Below, piece by piece: positions 44,952 through 49,711 of a stretch of DNA of 49,711 nucleotides. Both the position numbers and the translations under genes were made by a program. Numbering within the stretch: the first letter of the stretch is position 1; each line of letters begins with the position of its first letter. Origin of the DNA: a virus; the IMG/VR virus record IMGVR_UViG_3300046824_000111, positions 1 to 49,711 of that record; one strand, given 5' to 3'. The notes below the pieces were generated by a model, which worked only from the letters and a program-made list of their open reading frames with translations, was not told where the DNA came from and searched no databases.

Positions 44952-45878
44952 ATGTCTGAGCTGGCCATCCGCACCACCACCGACCTCGGCAACTTCGTCG
45001 AAGAAGCCCGCCAAGTCCACCAGATCGCCGTCGCCCTCGCCGACACCGCCTTCGTCCCCACGTCGATGCGGGGTAAGCCACAGGAGATCACCGGGGCCAT
45101 CCTCTTCGGCAGGGAACTCGGCCTCGACCCGATGACCGCCCTGCAAACCATCAACCTGATTCAGGGCCGCCCCACCCTCACCGCCAACGCCATGCGGGGC
45201 CTCGCAATGGCCGCCGGGGTCCGGTTCCGCCTCGATGAGTCCACACAGACCCGCTGTGTCATGTCCGCGGCAGCCCCCGGCATGGAGCGATGGACAACCA
45301 TCACCTGGACCCTCGATCAAGCCCGGAACCTGGGGCTGCTCACAAAAGACAACTGGAAGAACCAGCCCGGCGCCATGCTCATCGCCCGCGCGACCTCCCA
45401 GCTCTGCCGCCTCGTCGCCGCGAACATCCTCATCGGTGCCCCGTACAGCACAGAGGAGGTCCGGGACCTTCCCACCGAAGAGGTGGAGGCCCCGCCGAAG
45501 CCGAAGAAGCAGGTAGCCCAGTCGCCGAAGTACGACGAGCCGGAGCTGACCCCCGACAACGACGTCCCGGACTTCACCCAGCCCGCCAACGAGCCATCGA
45601 AGGAGATTGGCTACGACACAAGGGACGACGGCCGCACCGCACCGGAGGCGCCCATTGACCGGGAAGGGAAGGTGACGACGAAAACCCGCAATGCGTTGAT
45701 GGCCGCATTCGCTGACGCCTCCATCAAGGATCGCACCGTCCGCAACGAGACGGTGTCGAAGATCCTCGGCCGCGAGGTCCACACCGTCAACAACCTCACC
45801 GAAGCCGAAGCACAGTCGGTGCTCGCCGTCCTGTCGATGGATCCAGAATGGCCGCCGGTTGCTGGGGTGCAGTCGTGA
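44952..45878 (+). CDS. recT: RecT-like single-strand annealing protein
   Basis: 308 residues; ATG at 44952. Residues 20-180: AVALADTAFVPTSMRGKPQE, AILFGRELGLDPMTALQTIN, LIQGRPTLTANAMRGLAMAA, then RATSQLCRLVAANILIGAPY, a pattern recurrent in actinophage RecT-type recombinases. The C-terminal third is acidic linker plus a small helical domain. Pairs with the upstream exonuclease. Confidence 0.82.
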   Translation: MSELAIRTTTDLGNFVEEARQVHQIAVALADTAFVPTSMRGKPQEITGAILFGRELGLDPMTALQTINLIQGRPTLTANAMRGLAMAAGVRFRLDESTQTRCVMSAAAPGMERWTTITWTLDQARNLGLLTKDNWKNQPGAMLIARATSQLCRLVAANILIGAPYSTEEVRDLPTEEVEAPPKPKKQVAQSPKYDEPELTPDNDVPDFTQPANEPSKEIGYDTRDDGRTAPEAPIDREGKVTTKTRNALMAAFADASIKDRTVRNETVSKILGREVHTVNNLTEAEAQSVLAVLSMDPEWPPVAGVQS

Positions 45879-46345
45879 GCGTGACGATCGAGACTTTCAC
45901 CTTTGATATCAACAAGTTCTCGGTCGGCGGCTACGAGGACATCAAGTCGGGAGTCACTACGGTCTGGCTCCGGTGCTTCGACTGTGAGTGGGCCAGCGAC
46001 TCGTTATTTTCTTTCGCCCTCTCCGACATGGCCGATATGGCGATGGAGCATTCGGCCACTTGCAGCCTTGTCGATCCGGAGCGTCAGGCCGAAGGCTGGG
46101 GAGTGAAAATCGAGTCGTATGCGTTCGATGTCGACAAGATCCACGTCCACAACACCGATTACGACGGGGAGGATTTCATCCTTCTAACTTGCGTCGACTG
46201 CAATTGGGAGCCTCCCCTCGACATGAGCCCCACCCTCTCTGGGCTGGTCGAAGATGCGATGGAGCACGCCACCACCTGCACCCGCGTTGATCACGAGTAC
46301 CGGGACTTCCCCATGGGATCTTCCGAAGTGACGGTGGGAGTATGA
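45875..46345 (+). CDS. Protein with two CCHC zinc-finger repeats (phage family)
   Basis: 156 residues; GTG at 45875 overlapping the previous stop. Two internal copies of the same unit: VTTVWLRCFDCEW...AMEHSATC and FILLTCVDCNW...AMEHATTC, each preceded by an FDxxK(F/I) segment. The signature CxxCxW...AMEHxxxC is that of the single-copy genes at 17005-17380. Likely zinc-binding; function unknown. Confidence 0.7.
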   Translation: MSVTIETFTFDINKFSVGGYEDIKSGVTTVWLRCFDCEWASDSLFSFALSDMADMAMEHSATCSLVDPERQAEGWGVKIESYAFDVDKIHVHNTDYDGEDFILLTCVDCNWEPPLDMSPTLSGLVEDAMEHATTCTRVDHEYRDFPMGSSEVTVGV

Positions 46346-46866
46346 GCCCCTTTAGTCCCGAAGTTCGGGAATGGATGAATAGAGACGCTCAGCGCGCAGC
46401 CGAGCAGCGGGCTAGGGCACCGATGCGAATCGGCCTAACGATCGACAATCACGTGCCCATCGGCCTTATTCGCGAGGCAAGAGTTGGTGTGCAGACCGAG
46501 TTCGACGGCGAGCGATTCTACGAGATGGAGTCGGTCCCGCTGTACTACTTCCAGCCCCGCTATGACTCTGAGCGTAGTGAAACCGTATTCGTCATGGTCT
46601 TCGATGCTGACCGAGTTCTCGACATCCCCGAGGATGCCGAGGGGGGATACGAGAGTCTGGCGCAGCGCATCTACAGGGACTGTCCGGATACGACGAAGCT
46701 ATGGGTCGCCGCGCGACCGGGGACAGTCGGCAGACTGGAGTGGCTGTCGGAGACCCGTTCCTCGTATTCGGGCTCCGTCTTCGGCAACGCGGAGATACGG
46801 CTTCACTGCGTTGTCAACATCAAGCAGCATCGACGCGGTGTGATCGTCTTCCGGGTGCAGCGGTGA
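46342..46866 (+). CDS. Unknown protein
   Basis: 174 residues; ATG overlapping the previous stop (ATGA). N-terminal helix (EVREWMNRDAQRAAEQRARA), then a beta-rich domain (FYEMESVPLYYFQPRYDSER, TVFVMVFDADRVLDIPEDAE). The end (IRLHCVVNIKQHRRGVIVFR) is beta. No family recognised. Confidence 0.68.
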   Translation: MSPFSPEVREWMNRDAQRAAEQRARAPMRIGLTIDNHVPIGLIREARVGVQTEFDGERFYEMESVPLYYFQPRYDSERSETVFVMVFDADRVLDIPEDAEGGYESLAQRIYRDCPDTTKLWVAARPGTVGRLEWLSETRSSYSGSVFGNAEIRLHCVVNIKQHRRGVIVFRVQR

Positions 46867-47249
46867 CCTCCCCATACTTCTACCGCCTGGAGATCCTCGC
46901 CGGTGGGCTTGGGTGGTTGAACGAGAACCAAAAGCTTCCGTGGTGGATCCGGGCCCAAAGAGTCCAAGGGTGGCGCCTGGCCGCCGGATGGTCGGCTAAG
47001 CAGGAACGGCTCCCGAAGCTCTACTACGCCCGGATCGTCTGCGAGCTCCGCTTCACCGACAACCGGCGCCGGGATCCGAACAACTGGGCGCCCACCGCGA
47101 AAGCATGCCTGGATGGCCTTGTCGATGCCGGGGTGTTCGCCGACGACGATTCGACCCATGTGATTGGACCCGACATGAGGCTCGGGCCGAAAGTTCCCCT
47201 CGCCTGGAAAGGCGTTCATCTTCTTATCTACCCGTTGGAGGATCGATGA
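46863..47249 (+). CDS. rusA: RusA-like Holliday junction resolvase
   Basis: 128 residues; GTG at 46863. Catalytic region RRDPNNWAPTAKACLDGLVD, AGVFADDDSTHVIG carries Asp71, Lys80 and the Asp94-96 cluster, as in RusA (DxxN...K...D...DD). It resolves four-way junctions formed during recombination or packaging. Fits the exonuclease and RecT genes upstream. Confidence 0.88.
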   Translation: MTSPYFYRLEILAGGLGWLNENQKLPWWIRAQRVQGWRLAAGWSAKQERLPKLYYARIVCELRFTDNRRRDPNNWAPTAKACLDGLVDAGVFADDDSTHVIGPDMRLGPKVPLAWKGVHLLIYPLEDR

Positions 47250-47428
47250 AGGTGGTAACAGTGGTGTGGAAAACCTGCCCCGTCTGCGACGCCCAACGAA
47301 TGCGGCCCCTGCCGGACGGATGGTCGTACACGGTGAAGGCCACCAAGTACGGGGTCTCCCACGTAACCCCGCACCTGGGCTCCTGCCCGGCGGGTTTCCA
47401 GGCAGTGGAGTTGCCCGATGATGAGTGA
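47246..47428 (+). CDS. Small CxxC protein
   Basis: 60 residues; ATG overlapping the previous stop (ATGA). TCPVCDAQRMRP, then later SCPAGFQAVELPDDE give a zinc-ribbon-like half-site set (three Cys). Unknown function. Confidence 0.65.
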   Translation: MKVVTVVWKTCPVCDAQRMRPLPDGWSYTVKATKYGVSHVTPHLGSCPAGFQAVELPDDE

Positions 47429-47663
47429 GGAGTTGGATCCGGCAACCCTCGCCGCCTACGACCAGGCTTTGGCCGCCTCGATGGAGTACGTCGACGGGCT
47501 GATCGGCGCGTATCTGCTCGGGGTTGAAGACGCCGGCGGGGAGCCGGGCGACGCCGCCAATGTGGTCATGTGCGCTGCCGCCCTTTCGGCGGAGCTGCCC
47601 CGCCAGGCGATGGCCGGTGCTCTTGCTGTTGCGGTGATGCGGTTGGCGAGGGCGGGGGCGTGA
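47418..47663 (+). CDS. Small helical protein
   Basis: 81 residues, ATG at 47418 overlapping the previous gene. Helix-rich and Ala-rich (PATLAAYDQALAASMEYVDG, AALSAELPRQAMAGALAVAV). Resembles its downstream neighbour in being all-helical. Unknown function. Confidence 0.62.
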   Translation: MMSEELDPATLAAYDQALAASMEYVDGLIGAYLLGVEDAGGEPGDAANVVMCAAALSAELPRQAMAGALAVAVMRLARAGA

Positions 47664-47866
47664 TGGACCCGGATTCCCTGGACATCATCGAGGCGGGCCT
47701 GGGCGAGCTGATGAAGGCCGCCGAGCGGGCGATGGCCATGTATGCCGGGGACATCCACCCGGCGATGCGGGCGGTCCTGGATTTCCTCCTGCGGGCGTGT
47801 GAAACCGATGAGGAACTCGCGGGTATCTGCGCCTTCCTGGTGATGCGACTCAAGGGGTACGTGTGA
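47663..47866 (+). CDS. Small helical protein
   Basis: 67 residues; ATG at 47663 overlapping the previous stop (GTGATG). Entirely helical: DIIEAGLGELMKAAERAMAM, MRAVLDFLLRACETDEELAG. Unknown function. Confidence 0.62.
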   Translation: MDPDSLDIIEAGLGELMKAAERAMAMYAGDIHPAMRAVLDFLLRACETDEELAGICAFLVMRLKGYV

Positions 47867-48048
47867 TGGAGATCTTCAGGACCACCGACTATGACGGCGA
47901 TTCCATCAACGCCTTCGCATGCGATGACGAACTACTGGTGGAGGTGGTCAACGGGAAGGGCGACTACGAGCCCACCCAGTGTGTGGTCCTCACCCGGGCC
48001 GATGTGGAGTGGCTCGTGACGGCGCTCCGGGATTGGCTGCGCCAGTGA
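47863..48048 (+). CDS. Small protein, unknown function
   Basis: 61 residues; start overlaps the previous stop (GTGATG). EIFRTTDYDGDSINAFACDD, LLVEVVNGKGDYEPTQCVVL and RADVEWLVTALRDWL suggest a small alpha/beta fold. No family recognised. Confidence 0.65.
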   Translation: MMEIFRTTDYDGDSINAFACDDELLVEVVNGKGDYEPTQCVVLTRADVEWLVTALRDWLRQ

Positions 48049-48284
48049 GCGCCCCGCTGCCGGGGATGCCGGTACCGCCGAAGAGAACCCCGAAGAAGGC
48101 GCAGAAGCCGGGGGTGCGGGCGACCCGGATCAAAGCCGGCCGGTTGTGCGAACGGTGCTGCCGAAACATTCACCTCTTCGGAGTGTCGGTGGCCCCGTAT
48201 CCGAGGCCGGCACGGTGGCGGGTTACCGAGGGTGATGTCGCCGAGAGATTGTGCGAAGGCCACAAGGATGACCGATGCCGATAG
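48045..48284 (+). CDS. Small Cys-rich basic protein
   Basis: 79 residues; GTG at 48045 overlapping the previous stop. N-terminal Lys/Pro-rich segment (PVPPKRTPKKAQKPGVRATR), then LCERCCRNIHLFGVSV and LCEGHKDDRC, a probable zinc finger. Unknown function, possibly nucleic-acid binding. Confidence 0.62.
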   Translation: MSAPLPGMPVPPKRTPKKAQKPGVRATRIKAGRLCERCCRNIHLFGVSVAPYPRPARWRVTEGDVAERLCEGHKDDRCR

Positions 48285-48487
48285 CGGTAGGGATCAACGA
48301 CTTCTGGGTGGCGGCGGACCGCGACGGTGATCTGTTTCTGGACTGCCCGATTGGCGGCTGCTGGGAGTCCCTGGCGATCGACATGGACGTCCTTACCACT
48401 CTCCGTGACCTGCGAGTCAGGGCAGCGGAGCACCTCGACGAGAAGCACCGGTCCCCGACAGGGGACGGGATGGAGGTGGGCAAGTGA
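48275..48487 (+). CDS. Small Cys/His protein, distant member of the CCHC family
   Basis: 70 residues. LFLDCPIGGCWESLAIDMDV, then RVRAAEHLDEKH has a CxxxxCW...AAEHxxxxH arrangement, a variant of the CxxCxW...AxxHxxxC signature in other genes of this phage. Overlaps both neighbours. Unknown function. Confidence 0.6.
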   Translation: MPIAVGINDFWVAADRDGDLFLDCPIGGCWESLAIDMDVLTTLRDLRVRAAEHLDEKHRSPTGDGMEVGK

Positions 48488-48714
48488 TGCCCTCCAATAT
48501 GCATGAGTGTCCCATGTGCTACCGGGGGCGTATCCCGATCTGGCGTCCGCTGTGTACCCGGTGCTATTCGATCCTGCCGCACATCTGGCGGCTGAACTAT
48601 TCCCACGCGTACCGGTGCCGGGTTGTTGATCCGGTGGCGTGGCAGGAGAAGAAAGTGGAGGGCCGGCAATGGTTCCTCGGAAGGAATATCAATGATCACC
48701 AAGGAGACGAATAG
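48484..48714 (+). CDS. Zinc-ribbon protein
   Basis: 76 residues. ECPMCYRGRIPIWRPLCTRC is a complete CxxC...CxxC ribbon, followed by an aromatic-rich segment (PHIWRLNYSHAYRCRVVD) and WQEKKVEGRQWFLGRNI. Probably nucleic-acid-associated. The next gene's ATG at 48692 lies inside it. Confidence 0.68.
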   Translation: MMPSNMHECPMCYRGRIPIWRPLCTRCYSILPHIWRLNYSHAYRCRVVDPVAWQEKKVEGRQWFLGRNINDHQGDE

Positions 48715-49462
48715 CATGCCGCCGGGAGCGAATGGGATCCAGTCGTGGTTCCGGCTGCCCTACAACTGGGACATGGACGAGACCCTCATCGGGGTACCGG
48801 AGGGCACCAAGTTGCTCTTCGCCAAGATCATTGAGTTCTGCCACTCGATGGGTTCCGACGGGACCCTAACCATCGCTCAACTTAAGTCTCTCAGTGAGCG
48901 GTACACACGCGGTAAGCAGTCCGTTGACAGGCTTCTAGCATCCGGTGCGCTGTTGGTGAACAGTCCGTTGTCGCCCGGTGGATGGTCCGTCAGCAGCCCT
49001 GCGCAGTCGGTGAGCATTGCTAACGCAGTCCGTTGGCTCCCGGTGAACAATGCATCCAAGTCTATACCGCCAGTTCAGAACCACAATCGGGCGCCGAAAG
49101 AGCCGGATTCGGTGCCTCGCGGGGGCGCGCGCGTAAAGAAAGAGAGAGAGATAGAGAGAGAAGAAGAACGAACCCCTTCGGGTTCGGTTCGTTCTTCTTC
49201 CGCGCCGGCTGCGCCGCGCGTCGCCGGGGGCGCCACGCAGCCGTCCCTTGAAGATCAAGAAAAGTCGGGGGTTGCGCCGGGGAAGAACGGGGGTACGCTG
49301 AGCCGATCTGCCGCCATCGCCCTAGCCAAAGAGAACATCGCCAAGGGTCGGAAGAATAATCCGGCGGCAACGGGAATTGATACCAAATTCTCAAGGTACG
49401 ACCCGGACCGACCGATCACACCGATTACCTCGGCGATGACAATGGACTGGGATCCGGAATGA
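48692..49462 (+). CDS. Putative replication/DNA-binding protein with low-complexity linker
   Basis: 256 residues from ATG 48692 (GGAAGG upstream); ATG 48716 would give 248. Residues 14-90 resemble the winged-helix start of phage replication or initiator proteins: SWFRLPYNWDMDETLIGVPE, AKIIEFCHSMGSDGTLTIAQ, LKSLSERYTRGKQSVDRLLA. Residues about 145-190 are a charged linker (KKEREIEREEERTPSGS) encoded by a GA-rich tract and a 15-bp hairpin. The C-terminal part contains RSAAIALAKENIAKGRKN and ends DRPITPITSAMTMDWDPE. Replication role is inferred from architecture and position. Confidence 0.55.
   Translation: MITKETNSMPPGANGIQSWFRLPYNWDMDETLIGVPEGTKLLFAKIIEFCHSMGSDGTLTIAQLKSLSERYTRGKQSVDRLLASGALLVNSPLSPGGWSVSSPAQSVSIANAVRWLPVNNASKSIPPVQNHNRAPKEPDSVPRGGARVKKEREIEREEERTPSGSVRSSSAPAAPRVAGGATQPSLEDQEKSGVAPGKNGGTLSRSAAIALAKENIAKGRKNNPAATGIDTKFSRYDPDRPITPITSAMTMDWDPE
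49125..49200. repeat. GC-alternating run, purine tract and perfect 15-bp inverted repeat inside a gene
   Basis: GCGCGCGCG at about 49125-49133, then a nearly pure GA tract (49134-49168), then GAAGAAGAACGAACC (49160-49174) and its exact complement (49186-49200) around an 11-base loop. It lies in the linker-coding part of the putative initiator gene. Confidence 0.6.
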
Positions 49463-49711
49463 TGTTCTGTATCCTCGCCGAGAATTGTTCAGTATTCGAT
49501 CGGAATACGAAAACGTCCGGACTTTCCCGTCACAACCCTTTGTGTGAAGGCTGCCGCAATAGGTCTAAGAGGGAATTGAATCTTCTCCGCTATGACTATG
49601 TGGACCTTTCGCAGCTCATTGCTAAATCGGGTGGGTTGTCGGAGGCGAAGATTTCCCGTCCGAAGCCGGAGAGCTCCCCGACGGTGGACCTGAGCATCCT
49701 CACTCTGCGTA
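49459..49711 (+). CDS. Zinc-binding protein of unknown function, 5' part of the wrapping gene
   Basis: ATG at 49459 overlaps the previous stop (ATGA). Encodes MMFCILAENCSVF and continues without a stop past 49531, where it meets the copy of base 1 onwards. The first Cys residues (FCILAENC) pair with CEGC to complete a zinc site. The rest of the product is described at 1-602. Confidence 0.8.
   Translation, partial: MMFCILAENCSVFDRNTKTSGLSRHNPLCEGCRNRSKRELNLLRYDYVDLSQLIAKSGGLSEAKISRPKPESSPTVDLSILTLR
49532..49711. repeat. Terminal redundancy from circular assembly
   Basis: 180 bases equal to bases 1-180 except for one difference (T at 49659, G at 128), a synonymous Arg codon change. It shows that the sequence closes on itself with a unit length of about 49531 bases. 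Confidence 0.97.

Overview
This window is the closed (circularly assembled) genome of a temperate, siphovirus-like bacteriophage of a high-GC Gram-positive (actinobacterial) host, about 49.53 kb. The evidence is an HK97-type head and long-tail gene set with a tape measure gene, a large serine integrase beside a near-perfect attP, dense high-GC genes with frequent GTG starts, and ATGA/GTGA stop-start overlaps. Bases 49532-49711 repeat bases 1-180 with one synonymous difference, so the last gene wraps across the window ends. Circular assembly fits a lysogen-excision circle, a cos-joined genome or a circularly permuted one; the sequence does not say which. The host genus cannot be read from the sequence.

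Layout. 43.6-49.7 kb wrapping to 5.1 kb is the rightward early operon: a tandem excisionase-like HTH gene, a PD-(D/E)XK exonuclease, a RecT-like annealing protein, a RusA resolvase, many small zinc-binding or membrane proteins, a putative replication/DNA-binding protein, a ParB/DGQHR-domain protein and an HNH endonuclease. 5.1-12.5 kb is accessory, mostly leftward: a ribbon-helix-helix protein, a secreted AMIN-like protein, a VapBC toxin-antitoxin pair, a run of unknown genes and a small XRE repressor beside an operator-rich intergenic region. 12.7-37.3 kb is the rightward structural module: TerS, TerL with a class 3 (WCT) intein, portal, protease, capsid, an Acb2-like small protein, connectors, tail tube, frameshifted tail chaperones, a tape measure with two cell-wall hydrolase domains, distal tail and fibre-like proteins. 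It is interrupted by two leftward inserts: an XRE gene, and a cassette of zinc-finger/TM genes followed by an initiator-like tRNA(fMet). 37.6-39.3 kb holds integrase and attP, 39.6-40.8 kb lysis, and 40.9-43.6 kb a likely control region with an XRE protein and a membrane-anchored double GntR-type regulator divergent from the early operon.

How it works together. attP and the integrase support lysogeny; the divergent regulators around 42.2-43.6 kb probably set the lysis/lysogeny choice. The early genes provide recombination and a possible initiator, but no polymerase, primase or helicase is recognisable, so replication probably uses host machinery. The late genes build an HK97-fold head and a flexible tail carrying peptidoglycan hydrolases. 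Defence-related cargo includes VapBC, an Acb2-like candidate and a secreted protein that could alter the lysogen surface.
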